A stretch of DNA of 64,000 nucleotides, from contig JANEZZ010001850.1 in the NCBI GenBank assembly GCA_026122225.1, forward strand, positions 310,001-374,000, given 5' to 3'. The notes beneath the pieces are model-generated. The model saw only the letters and a list, made by a program, of their open reading frames with translations, was not told the DNA's origin and searched no databases. Positions 43,089-53,830 of this stretch are shown one piece after another. Position numbers and translations under genes: made by a program. This DNA comes from Heloderma charlesbogerti (Eukaryota; Chordata; Lepidosauria; Squamata; Helodermatidae). The number at the start of each line of letters is the position of its first letter. The stretch's first letter is position 1.

Positions 43089-44550
43089 GCAGGGCCACCC
43101 AAGACGGACAGGTCATGGTGGAGAGTTCTGACAAAATGTGGTCCACTGGAGAAGGAAATGGCAACCCACTCCAGTATTCTTGCCAAGAAAACCCCATGGA
43201 ACGTATCACAAGGCTAAAAGAGATGACGCCGGAAGATGAGCCCCTCAGGTCAGAAGGTGTCCAATATACTACTGGGGAAGAGCAGAGGGAATTTTCAAGT
43301 AGCGCCAAAAAGAGTGAAACAGCTGGGCCAAAGCCGAAAGGACACTCAGCTGTGGATGTGTCTGGTGGTGAAAAGAAAGTCCGATGCTGTAATGAACAAT
43401 ATTATTTAGGAACCTGGAATGTCAGATCAATGAATCAAGGTAAGCTGGAGGTGGTCAAACATGAGATGGCAAGATTGAACATCGACATCTTGGGAATCAG
43501 CGAACTAAAATGGACAAGCATGGGCAAATTTAATTCAGGTGACCATTATATCTACTACTGTGGGCAAGAATCCCTTAGAAAAAACGGATTAGCCCTCATA
43601 GTCAACAAAAGGGTGGGAAAAGCAGTACTGGGGTACAATCTCAAAAACGATAGAATGATCTCAGTACGAATCCAAGGCAAACCATTCAACATCACAGTAA
43701 TTCAAGTCTATGCCCCAACCACTGAGGCCGAAGAAGCTGAGGTTGATCAGTTCTATGAAGACCTACAACACCTTCTAGAACTAACACCAAAAAAAGATGT
43801 CCTCTTCATCATAGGCGATTGGAATGCTAAAGTAGGAAGAAATAACTGGGATAAGAGGCAAGCATGGCCTTGGTGTACAAAATGAAGCAGGACAAAGGCT
43901 AATAGAGTTTTGCCAAGAGAACACGCTGATCACAGCAAACACTCTTTTCCAACAGCACAAGAGGCGACTCTACACATGGACATCACCAGATGGTCAATAT
44001 CAAAACCAGATTGATTATGTACTTTGCAGCCAAAGATGGAGAAGCTCTATACAGTCAGTCAAAACAAGACCTGGAGCTGACTGTGGCTCAGATCATGAGC
44101 TTCCTGTTGCAAAATTTTGGCTTAAACTGAAGAATGTAGGGAAAACCACTAAACCATTCAGGTATGACCTAAATCATATCTCTTATGAATATATAGTGGA
44201 GGTGAGGAATAGATTTAAGGGATTAGACCTGATAGACAGAGTGCCTGAGGAACTATGGACGGAGGTCCGTAACATTGTTCAGGAGGCAGCAACTCAATCC
44301 ATCCCAAAGAAAAAGAAATGCAAGAAAGCCAAGTGGCTGTCTGATGAGGCTTTACAAGTAGCTGAGGAAAGAAGGGAAGCGAAAAGCAAGGGAGAAAGGG
44401 GAAGATATACCCAACTGAATGCAGATTTCCAGAGAATAGCAAGGAGAAACAAGAAGGCCTTCTTAAATGAACAATGCAAAGAAATTGAAGAAAACAATAG
44501 AATGGGAAAGACTAGAGATCTCTTCAAGAAAATCGGAGCTATCAAGGGCT
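43089..44550 (+). mobile_element. BovB LINE body, plus strand, 3'-truncated
   Basis: Runs from TGCAGGGCCACCCAAGACGG through the endonuclease to the linker region KKAFLNEQCKEIEENNRMGK at about 44540, where it stops before the reverse transcriptase. The segment around 43141-43200 (GGAAATGGCAACCCACTCCA) closely resembles the well-known ruminant BovB/Bov-tA sequence. Confidence 0.88.
43115..43885 (+). CDS. BovB apurinic-like endonuclease domain (frame open to a frameshift)
   Basis: 257 codons. The first half is leader-derived (GEGNGNPLQYSCQENPMERI) and the LINE ORF proper begins YYLGTWNVRSMNQGKLEVVK. Motifs in order: N-V-R-S-M (metal-binding Asn), ISELKW with the catalytic Glu, YCGQESLRKNGLALIVNKRV, then NITVIQVYAPT and VLFIIGDWNAKVG (D-x-N) of the exonuclease-endonuclease-phosphatase fold used by RTE-clade LINEs to nick the target. 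A frameshift near 43860 breaks the frame after DKRQAWPW. The matching part then resumes downstream in another frame, from about 43884. Confidence 0.85.
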   Translation: MVESSDKMWSTGEGNGNPLQYSCQENPMERITRLKEMTPEDEPLRSEGVQYTTGEEQREFSSSAKKSETAGPKPKGHSAVDVSGGEKKVRCCNEQYYLGTWNVRSMNQGKLEVVKHEMARLNIDILGISELKWTSMGKFNSGDHYIYYCGQESLRKNGLALIVNKRVGKAVLGYNLKNDRMISVRIQGKPFNITVIQVYAPTTEAEEAEVDQFYEDLQHLLELTPKKDVLFIIGDWNAKVGRNNWDKRQAWPWCTK

Positions 44551-44618
44551 ACATGTGTATAGCCAAAAAAGTGAAGTGTAAATATAATAAGCATGTCTTG
44601 CATACTAGGCAGCTGTGA
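43884..44618 (+). pseudogene. BovB ORF continuation after frameshift, truncated
   Basis: Carries the remaining endonuclease (SPDGQYQNQIDYVLCSQRWR, then GADCGSDHELPVAKF with the SDH catalytic His) and the linker (FKGLDLIDRVPEELWTEVRN, IPKKKKCKKAKWLSDEALQV). The LINE-like sequence ends after GKTRDLFKKIGAIKG and the frame runs on into unrelated bases to 44618. The reverse transcriptase is absent. Confidence 0.8.
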
Positions 44619-44759
44619 TTAGCTGCAATGCCTTGGTGTGTGTAAACTGAGGGGCAAACATGGGTTTGCCTCTACATAATGGGCACAATGGCCCTGGGTC
44701 AATTCTGATGCAAGGACAAAGTAGAGGGATTGAACTTCTCATCTGCCTGGGCTCCTTTC

Positions 44760-45440
44760 ATTGAAAATATTTTTTAGGCTACCTTTTAGGGTACAAAAAC
44801 TCTTCAAGGCGGCTCATGAGGTAAAAATAATAAAACAACAAACATCATAATAAAAGCCATTGACAATAATAAAACAGACATTCCATCTGGAAAATACTCA
44901 AATAAACAATAACGGTGCAATCAAAACAATCAGCACTCCCACAAAAAGCACAGCTCAAGAGAAGGCTGTGGAAAATAATGGAGTTTCGAGGGATTTCCTG
45001 AAGTCATTCAGAAGATTTTGGTAATATATTCCAGAGATGTGGGGACACTGTAGAAAAGGCCCTCTCCCTCATACCTGCCAACCTGACCGTGCTCAGAGGA
45101 AGGCAAGTGAGAAGGGCCTCCGCTGCTGATCTCAAAGTGTAGAAAGATTGGCAAAGGAGGTCCTTCAAGTAGCTTGGACCCAGACCATGTAAAACTTTAA
45201 AGGTTAAACCCAGCACTTTAAATTGAGCTCGGAAATGCACTGGTAACCATGCAACTGGAATAATATTGGTGTCACATGAACTGACTGCCTACCTCCCCAG
45301 TTCTTGAGTGGCCTTATTCTGCACCAGCTGAAGTTTCTGATCCAGCTTTAAAGGCAGCTGCACCTAGAGTGCATTACAGTAGGTCAGCCTAGACATCACT
45401 AGTGCATGGATAATCAAGGCAAGTAGTTCATAGTTAATTG
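44760..45440 (-). repeat. L2-like LINE 3' region, minus orientation
   Basis: The minus translation at 45240-45004 gives ERAFSTVSPHLWNILPKSSE and KVLHGLGPSYLKDL, the same C-terminal blocks as the intact LINE at 42056. Beyond it are TTCTGCACCAGCTGAAGTTT and GCATTACAGTAGGTCAGCCT, also found in the 12.6-13.2 kb copy. Decayed. Confidence 0.65.
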
Positions 45441-46020
45441 TGCTCTTCAAAGCTATGGTGAATTAATTTCATGATAAGAGCATTCAGGAGCAGCCATAGT
45501 AATTATGGGGGTCAAGCCAAGGGAGAGGAAGTTTTCTTACAAAACATTCTGGTCTGCCTGTGCCTCTATCACCTGTGATCAGCAGATATTGGGCCAGTTA
45601 GAAGTTTCACATTGATGGACAAGGGACAGAGGCTGAAGGTGCAAAAGAACAGGACTTCTGGAATCCATCATCATTAGCACCTATGGTAGTTTGGTAGCTA
45701 TGGCTATAAGGCAAGATTGCTTGAGGCCATTAGGTCAGTTGGAACAGGCGCACAGAGAATACACAGAACAATGGACAAAGTGTGATTACCGCTGGTTCAT
45801 CTCCTATTAATCACAACTGGATCCCTAGACCTTTAAGGAGTAGGGTCTTGCATGGCTACATCTGTTGCACCTTCCCAGAGCTATATTAATCTATGGAAGT
45901 ACAGCACGGATAGTGGGCTAGACAGACAACACAAGTGGAACTACGCAGACACACATGGAGTTAGTGGTTTTGCGGGTGTGTGGCAAACTCCCTTCCTTCC
46001 GTACTGCCACCTTCAGAGGT
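45440..46020. other. Non-coding stretch, nothing recognised
   Basis: No motif-bearing frame or known repeat was seen. Confidence 0.35.
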
Positions 46021-46024
46021 GTGT

Positions 46025-46350
46025 TTGGTGGTGACATGAGAGAGGGCCTTCTTGGTGGCTGCCTCTAGGCTGTGGAACTTCCTGCCAAGGGAGGTTAGGT
46101 TGACCCCCTCTCTGCTGCCCTTCCGATGGCAGGCAAATACTTTTGTATTCAGGCAGGCCTTTGGAATGTAAGCTGATCTCTTGGGTTGGGTGCTGTTATT
46201 CTGTTATTGTTGTGTTTTAATTGTGTTTTATTATTGTTTTAATCAAGTTTCTATTAAACATTTTTTTACGTTCCTATCATTTTAAGCCACGGTGAGTGCC
46301 ATTTCATTAGTAAAAAGGCAGGGTACAATCAAATCAATCAGTCAATCAGC
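46025..46350 (+). repeat. L2-like LINE 3' end, plus orientation
   Basis: GAGAGAGGGCCTTCTTGGTG and TGGAACTTCCTGCCAAGGGA correspond to the ERAFxVVAxxLWNxLP region of the LINE C-terminus. It is followed by a T-rich 3' UTR ending AAGGCAGGGTACAATCAAAT and a short CAAT/CAGT tail. Confidence 0.65.
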
Positions 46351-47199
46351 TCCACCCACCAAATCTTCCAAAACAACCAGCAGTATTCCTAAATCTTACA
46401 CAATTTCTGTACACAAGCAAATTATGTTGTGTCTAGAATACCACTATTTCTGTCATCTGCCATAACTCTGGATACTTCTGAAATAATCAGCTGTCATACA
46501 AGACAAGTAACAAGAAGAATACCTGAGCATCAAACATTCATGTTTCCTCTAAAGAAATCTGTTTTCTCATCCACTTTAGAAGTTGGATGTCAGCTACATG
46601 GTTATAGGTGGTTTTTGAGGAAGATTCTTTAGGGAGGGAGAGGCAAAGTTTAAAATACTTTTTTTTGCCATGCATTGGTCTTTCATCTCTTCCCATGTTT
46701 CTGATTGTTTTGTCTTCTTTAGTCATTCTGCATGGATTGCTTGGAATGCAAATGAGTTCATATTTGGTGCACTTGAGAGGTAATTAATAGTAACAGCAAA
46801 CATCCAACTTGCACTACATCTGATGTGTTTTGGATTTGAGACTTCAGACAGAGATCTGTTTAGCATTCTCCTGAAACTGCGGAACTCCCACGCCTACCAC
46901 TCCCAAACCAACAAAGTATGGCATGGTTTTAGCTTTGTTCCTTTCATTTCTGAAAAATGCATGGAATACAGTCCTATGTCTACACACTCAGGGCTAAATT
47001 TTACACAGTTGTATGTAATGTGGGGGTGCCTGGGGTACAATAGTCGGCAGCAGTGTGTGTGGGGGGGCACTGCTGATCCCAGTGTCCCTGAGCCCTGCCC
47101 CAATAATGCAGCAGCACCAACACAAAAGCCAAAACCAGAGTAATGGCAAGGAAGATAGCAGTCATCAGCCATTACCATAAAAGCAGAACCATTTTAACC

Positions 47200-47420
47200 T
47201 GTTGTCTGATCATAAGCGAAACGGGACGATGAACCTCCCAAAGCAGTGAATTCCATAGTTTAGGAACTGCCAGCATAAAACCCCATCCTTGCTTCCCCAT
47301 CCGTCACACCTCACAGAGCGGAGGGACATGTGGAAAGGTCTCTCTCAATTATTTCAGTGTTTAGGTAGGTTCATGCGCAAGGAGATGATCCCTCAGATAT
47401 CCGGGGATGCATGCACATTA
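47200..47420 (-). repeat. L2-like LINE 3' fragment, minus orientation
   Basis: GGACGATGAACCTCCCAAAG, GAACTGCCAGCATAAAACCC and GTGGAAAGGTCTCTCTCAAT correspond to the same inverted C-terminal region as in other copies, heavily diverged. Confidence 0.4.
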
Positions 47421-47629
47421 ACCCAGAGCTGGGAATGAAAGAAAGAAAAAAATGAATGTGAGTAATGCTCTTGTTCCAACTTAAAAAAAGAGGCATGGAG
47501 CCAACAACAGATTGAGGGAAACAATGGCTGTGAACAGGTGGGAAAAAATAAAATAAAATAGAAGGTTTTCTCACTGGCCTTTTTGCTCCCACTAGAACCA
47601 TAGTTTCACATTGAAAAATCAAACATCAT

Positions 47630-49010
47630 GAACATTTGGCACAGTACTGGCTTGTGGAATTATTTAAAACATGGCCTGTCTCTTCCCCCACCCCTTTTCC
47701 TCAACTTAATCCTTCCAAAGTGTGCAGCCATGGCAAAATGAATATTATTATTTGGCAAGTTCTAAAGTTGTGTATACCTGACTCCCTCTGCTTCCCTCAC
47801 TACTTAAATAAGTAGAAAAAAACAAAACTCTTAGCACTGAGTGAGAATTCCAAGCTTGCCATGACAAGCCTTTCCTCATCTTCCTCTTCTTTTTCCTCCT
47901 CCTCCTCCTCCCCAATATAAAATCCTAACTAAGTCTCTTTTGGCAGTTGCCATAATGGCATGTCTGATTTTTGCTGTAGCAATGTCTTCTGCAATTTAAA
48001 TTAGTCGTGGACCAGTTACTGTTCATGCACTATGAAAAGAGCAGGACAAGGAAACAAATGTATCTTATGGCAGTCGTTAACATGAGCCTCTTCAGCTAGG
48101 CAGTGCAGGGCAGTATTCCTGGGTACAGAATGGCTTAAGCTGCATCTCTTTTTACAGTCACCTATTAACTGGGCCATATACTATATCAATAAACCTCAAT
48201 TACACTTAGGAAATTTGAAAAGTGAAGCTCAATAAAACCACACAGGCATATTAGAGCTGTGTGGAACACTGACATCCATCTGGTATTTTTCCACGATTTC
48301 TAGTCAATTACAACATTTCATCATCTGTAATCCTCTTTTATCTTCAGTTCCCGCTGCTACGGTAATTCTCACTCTGCTATATCTATGGCTTCACTGTGAA
48401 TTTTTATCACCTAGGAGTAAGTGGATTCAATTCTCTCTTTTGCTAGCATCATTTTTTTTTAAAGTTGTAGCAGCTAAAAAAGAAGAAGCTTAATTGCAAA
48501 GGGAAATGAAACAGATTCGAAGATGTTACGGTAAATATGTAAATCACACTGACAGCAGTAAGAGAAGCAATTTAATACTGAAACCGCAATAAAACTAAAC
48601 ATTCAGTAAATTGGTGTTAGCTGGGGAGACCCTCCTTTTTAAGAAGTAACTCCTTGTTCCCTTTTATAAGCATGTTGAAAACCCATTAAAAATGAGAGGC
48701 TGTTGGTAGAGACAAATTCTATTTTTCCTGAGACAAAAATACAGTTTAGAAATGTAGTCCAGGACCCAAAGAGCCTTGCAACTGGTTCCATCTTTCCAAG
48801 GCAGCACTGGGCTTCTGTTTCTCAACACACAGACCCATGGCAAACCATTCTTGAAAGGAAGCCTTTCCCAAACAGTGATATGACAAAGGGAGGTCTGGTG
48901 TGTTCAAAGAAAAATAATCATCAGAAACCACACTGGGTGTGCCCAAACATTTGGGCATACCTAAAGTAGCTCTTTCTTTGGATCCCAGACTTGCCTTCAT
49001 TTCATTTTTA
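47630..49010. other. Non-coding stretch, nothing recognised
   Basis: AT-rich with a CTCCTC run near 47890. No coding motif and no confident repeat. It could contain conserved regulatory sequence, which cannot be judged from one genome. Confidence 0.35.
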
Positions 49011-49024
49011 AAACGATATTCTTT

Positions 49025-49120
49025 ATCTAACAGTGCAATCTTATGCATGTTTACTTGAAAAAAAGTCCCAATGTGTTCAATGGGGCTTACCCCCTAGTAA
49101 GTGGGTTTAGGATTGCAGTC
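49025..49120. repeat. Short interspersed repeat (AGTAAGYCYYACTG type)
   Basis: GTGCAATCTTATGCATGTTT, AAAAGTCCCAATGTGTTCAA, TGGGGCTTACCCCCTAGTAA and TTTAGGATTGCAG, in order. Confidence 0.65.
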
Positions 49121-49529
49121 CTAAATATTTTTAATATATATAACAAGGGTACAGAGGAATACATAACAACATATAGCAATGTATAAAAATACATAACAAT
49201 AATATGGAACAAAAGGGCATTTACATGTAATACATAACTATGGCTGCAATCCTATGATACCTGGGAGGGTGTCCCACGGGCCATAGGATTTGTTGGATCT
49301 CCCCCTGTGAAGTCGGACCACAGATTCCCCACCTCAGCTACCATGAAAACTTCCATAGTGGTTATTTTCCGACATCGGAACTCCAACAATGGGAAGGGGT
49401 GAAAGGAGGCATGCCCAGGGCAGGCCAGGGAGCCAGGAAAGACTGTGGATCTGCAGGATCTACAGATCTTTTGTCCCCCAGACACATCCCCCAACCAATA
49501 GCCCTGGAGTTGCTGTCAATCAATTCCCT

Positions 49530-50215
49530 CCCATTGATTTCAAATTCATTATAAAAAAAAGGGCAGGGGGACAGTCCTGGGGAAAAAGGGAAAAAGCAAA
49601 AATGCTGCTTCTCATCTTCTGTGCCATGCCAGTGGGGCTTTTGAATTCCTCAGTTTCCCCCTGTCATTGTTATCCCAACCCTACTGCAGCAGTATTATTA
49701 ATAATTCGAGCTGGAGCTATAATCTCTAGGGAAAGAAAACACAGGCAATAATTTTTCAGCATCCTTTGACTCATTTCAGCATAAACAAAGGAGCAGCAGT
49801 ACAGAGAATTCTTAGGGGGGGATGATTTCAAGCTAGCAAAATTCCTCTCATTATGGTAGGCAAAGTTTACATGAAAGGGGGCAGGCGGTATGTCACAGAG
49901 ACCCCAGGGTCTGTGTAATGTGTCTCTGTGTATTATTTGTACATTCCAATAAACAGAGATTTGAACACAGTTTATATAATCCGAATGTTATCTTCTTTTA
50001 GTTTGCATTGTCACACAGATACAGCAAATCATTTCTATAGGCTGAGCATTCACATGTTGAGCAGAAAGATCATCCTCTGGTATGAGTAATGCTCTTTGGT
50101 TTTGCTTTTATAACTGGAAGGAGAATTTATAATGTTACCTCCTTAGTAAGTTTTGGACCCATCTGAGTACAAAATTAAGACAAACATCAATTCCAATGTC
50201 TGCTAAGAGAATGTA
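49530..50215. other. Non-coding stretch, nothing recognised
   Basis: No motif-bearing frame. A TGTCTCTGTGTATTATTTG and CCAATAAACAGAGATTTG stretch near 49920-49970 resembles an LTR poly(A) region, but no LTR ends were identified. Confidence 0.3.
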
Positions 50216-50220
50216 TTGGG

Positions 50221-50475
50221 GGCAAGCCAGTGTAGTGTAGCACTTAGAGTGCTGGACTGGGAAGACTTGGGTTCTAGTCCCCACTTAGCTATGGAGCTGA
50301 CTGGGTGACTCTGGGCCAGTCACTGACTCTCAGCCTAACCTACCTCACAGTGTTGTTGTGGGGATAAAATGGAGAGGAGGGGGACCATGCAAGCCGTCTT
50401 GGGTTCCTTGCAAGAGGAAAAAAAAGTGGGATATAAATGTAATAATAAATAATAATAAATAATAAATAAATAAAC
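50221..50475 (+). repeat. tRNA-derived SINE (family B) with AAT tail
   Basis: Head GCCAGTGTAGTGTAGCACTT, box B-like GGGTTCTAGTCCCCA, then TGGGTGACTCTGGGCCAGTC, ACCTACCTCACAGTGTTGTT, and an AAT-rich tail. It is a squamate-type SINE whose relatives share this body; the exact name needs a library search. Confidence 0.78.
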
Positions 50476-50564
50476 AGCACAAATATATCACAAGCGTATT
50501 ACCTTTTTATGTTCCCAGTGTGGCACACAGTAGTCCTCTGGGGATAACAAAAGGAGACCCCAAA

Positions 50565-51400
50565 GGGCCAAACTGCACATTACATTGGAGCTCCATGTTT
50601 ATTTATTTATTTATTTATTTATTAAATTTATTAATTGCCCATCTGACTGGTCACCCAGCCACTCTGGGCGATGAGTTTAGAGAGCTTTGGCTATGGGGCG
50701 GTATAGAAATGTAATTAATAATAAGAAGAACAATAACAATAATAATGTAATTCTATGGGGCTGTCCTCATGGGAGATTTGCCGCAAATTGGGAGCATTTT
50801 GAGGTTATTGGCGGCAGGTGACACTATGGCCAATCTGCAGCCACCCCAAATATTTCCGGTGGAAAAGTCAGATTTTCTGAGACTACTTTTACTCCATTTG
50901 ATTTCTTAATTTGGGTTCCCCACACTTCTGGTGCTGTGTGGAAAAAGTGGCCAATTTGGATTGAGGCTGTGGCACAAGGAGAAGGGGATCTAACCTTTTC
51001 TCCCTGTGGCACAGATCCAATCCAGATCCCCCCACTCCATAGCTACTATTAGCCATAGAGTTTTCTGCTCTGTAGCTGAGACCAGCTACAGCAGGGTCAT
51101 TTGGATTGGAGCTGCAATGAGGGAGGAAGGGTTAGATCTTGCTCTCCCTGTGCTGCAGCCCTGATATAAATCAGCCCTGCCCCCAAGCAGTGGTTGCTTT
51201 TATGAAAAAAGAAAACTATACTGGGAGGTCCGAATATGGAGCTCCGAGGGAATGTGTACTTTGTCCCTTAGATCATGCAGAAGGGGGGATGGAAGCAGGT
51301 GGGGGTCAAAGTGTGAAGGATACAGGAGGAGAGGATGGGCAGAGGGAAGGTTCTGCTAAGGGGGGTAAAGTGCTAAAAGCTAGACTACACATTAGAAGGA
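50565..51400. repeat. Composite region bounded by CACATTA-type MITE ends
   Basis: AAACTGCACATTACATTGGA on the left and CTAGACTACACATTAGAAGG on the right resemble the ends of 36797-37200. Inside are an L2-like tail (50595-50740) and G/C-rich filler. It may be one element with a nested LINE tail or two fragments. Confidence 0.35.
50595..50740 (-). repeat. L2-like LINE 3' tail, minus orientation
   Basis: A TTTA run, then AATTTATTAATTGCCCATC and CAGCCACTCTGGGCGATG, the exact inverted 3' UTR of the LINE at 43010-43060. A second tail-like GGCGGTATAGAAATGTAATT follows. Confidence 0.7.
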
Positions 51401-51474
51401 GAACAAGGGAGAACATAATTAATCAAGGCTGATGGACTTCAATGCAAAAGTACAGTGTTCTCTACCTTTCCATG

Positions 51475-51755
51475 CTGGGCTGGCCCAAGACATTTTGTTG
51501 CCTGAGGCAAAGGATAAAATGCCCCCTTCCCTCAATTCCACATACAAATGGTGACTGCACTGGTCTCTGAATCTTATTTCATGTAATCTTATTTCAACCA
51601 CAGTAAGATCCTCCACCACACCAGAGGGCAGCAGGCTAGCTTAGATGGTGCAGGGCGACTCACATGACACACACAGCTCTGTCCTGCAACACCTCATCGC
51701 TTCTCCCCACTACTCAGCACCTCCTGCCTCAGGCAGCCACTTGACTCTATCTTAC
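51475..51755. repeat. Fragment of the gaggca-family repeat
   Basis: CTGGGCTGGCCCAAGACATT, TTGTTGCCTGAGGCAAAGG and, at the other end, CTCCTGCCTCAGGCAGCCAC. Ends are roughly inverted. Confidence 0.45.
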
Positions 51756-52184
51756 GGTACAGCTATCAGTGCTCAAGGTTCCATGCATGCAAAATCATAG
51801 TTTTCCCTTTTGAGGAGAGCCCTTATTCTGAAACAAAAGCAAATGTCTTTTCACCATCCAGTAGTCAGGATTCTGGCTTGGTTCCCACAGCCGCCCTCCC
51901 CTGCACCCCCGCAGTGAAAGTGCCAGAGCTGTCTTGGAGTGTGAGTTGACCTCAGATATTGACACATATTAATTCTGTCACAGAACATGGTGAATAAGTT
52001 AAAGGAGGTCTGGCTGCCCTGAAGAAGTGCCTTCTTGTTCCTGTGTTTGTCTTGTTGTGATGACTATTGCTGAAGTAACCATTGACAAAATATTGTGTTA
52101 TTTCCTTTATACTAATTCAGGACACTGTGACTTGCAACCTCAGTTTGAGGACCAGAGCAGGACAGACTGATGTGACAACTTCAG

Positions 52185-52585
52185 TAATCCTTCTCCAGGA
52201 GCCCCCACCAAGGGAAGTGAGGTTGGTGGCCACTAAGAAGAGGAATTTTCTGCAGTGGCACCCTGATTGTGGAATGAACTTCTCAGAGAGGCTTGCCTGG
52301 TGCTTACACTGTGGTCTGTTTGGTGCCAAGTGAAGACCTTTTTATTTTCCCAGGCATTTCTGATTTTCAGTTTCTGTTTTAAATCTGGTATTCTATTTTA
52401 AATTATTGCACTGCAGCTAGGTTCTATTTGGTTATTTTTATACTGTAGTTTTAAACTTTTAATTTTTTTATACTGTATTTTACTAGCTTGTATTTTATGG
52501 TTCTAATTGTTGTGAATTGCCAGAGAGTTTCAGCTATTGGGTGGTATAGATATGTAATAAATACATACATACATACATAAATATT
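52185..52585 (+). repeat. L2-like LINE 3' end, plus orientation
   Basis: GGGAAGTGAGGTTGGTGGCC and GGCACCCTGATTGTGGAATG, then a T-rich 3' UTR ending GGTGGTATAGATATGTAATA and an ATAC repeat tail. The short frame over it is LINE-derived. Related tail sequence occurs again at 52650-52712. Confidence 0.6.
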
Positions 52586-52649
52586 TGTTTTCAATTAAGG
52601 ACACAGAATGAGAATTACTGGGGGTAATCCTAGTACAAAAACCTCCATT

Positions 52650-52712
52650 TTGTGAACTGCCCAGAGAGTTTTTGCGATTGGGTGGTACAGAAATATAAAT
52701 AAATAAATAAAT
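52650..52712 (+). repeat. L2-like LINE tail fragment
   Basis: GAACTGCCCAGAGAGTTTTT, GGGTGGTACAGAAATATAAA and an AAAT repeat tail. Confidence 0.6.
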
Positions 52713-53044
52713 AAGAGACAATTCCACTACCTGAAATTGCCTCTCAACAGAGAACAGTTTCCCCCCTTTGGAGGAAAAACATTGGCCTTGTTCACACATA
52801 ACAGTGGCAAATTAAGGGCTAATTAACCCACAATTTGTTGTAGTTCATGCTCCCGCCATTTTGAATATGCAACCTCTGATTGGGCCAATTGGAGGTTGCT
52901 CCATGACATCCGAACCCAGACACTATGGGTTACTTCATCCATAATTTGGCGGCATTACGTGCGTACTAGGTGATTGTGTACCATAACCCAGGCTTTTTAC
53001 AAAACACCACCAATTATGTTTATAATCATCACTTCATTCTTTAG

Positions 53045-53172
53045 TGCAGTGGTGTGACCCTCCAGATGTTGGAGTACAACTCCCCTCAGCCCTAGCCAGC
53101 AAAGCCAATGGTGAGGGATAATGGGAGTTGCAGTCCAGCTACATCTGGAGGGTCACACATTCCCCATCCCTG
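53045..53172. mobile_element. Foldback MITE (CTCCAGATGT family)
   Basis: GTGTGACCCTCCAGATGTTG and GTACAACTCCCCTCAGCCCT are mirrored by AATGGGAGTTGCAGTCCAGC and CATCTGGAGGGTCACACATT. Confidence 0.72.
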
Positions 53173-53705
53173 CTTTAGTGCATGTTCTCAAGATCATTTC
53201 TTAACCTGAACAAGTTACACTTGAACACACTTTGTTTTCTTATGCTCACACAATCAGAGTGATTCTAGCATCATCAAGATCTAGATAAGTTTCCTGCACC
53301 TTTTCTGATGTAGGACTATACTCTCAATTTCAGCTCTTTTATTTTATCTACATTAATTAACCTGGAATGTTCTCATGGTCAGCACAATAGTTCAGAGTTA
53401 CACCCTACACTTTAAATGTTAGTTGAAAGTGTGGAAGTCTCTATTCATTATTTGCAATCAGACGAGTGAACAAACGTCGAGTAATATGTGTGAAAAACTA
53501 GGTATTGCTGATTCTACACACACACATACACACACACCTGTATTCACATGTGGATTATGATTCAGCATAACAAATCACAACAAAATGTTTCCACATGGTG
53601 CTGTCACCACTCTGTTTGAAAGCTGCTTACCCCAGTTTCATCACTTTAAATGTTGCATTTGAATTTCAGCTTTGAAGGATACTTTTGAGAACCTCAGAAG
53701 TTAAG

Positions 53706-53830
53706 GACATAGGGAGAGCCATGGTGGATGAGACCAAGCATCCATCTTGTCTAGCATACTGTCTCCAACAGTGGTCAATGGGGTACCTCTGGAAAGCCAA
53801 GAAGCAAGCACATAAGCAATAAACAACGCT
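53706..53830 (+). repeat. Interspersed repeat (GGACATAGG...GAGCCATG type)
   Basis: AGGACATAGGGAGAGCCATG, GGTGGATGAGACCAAGCATC and CCAACAGTGGTCAATGGGGT match a repeat body I associate with reptilian SINE-like elements. Single copy in this window. Confidence 0.4.

Noticed and set aside
49920..49975. LTR R/U5 region with an AATAAA-like signal
   Set aside because: No inverted LTR ends or target duplication could be found around it.
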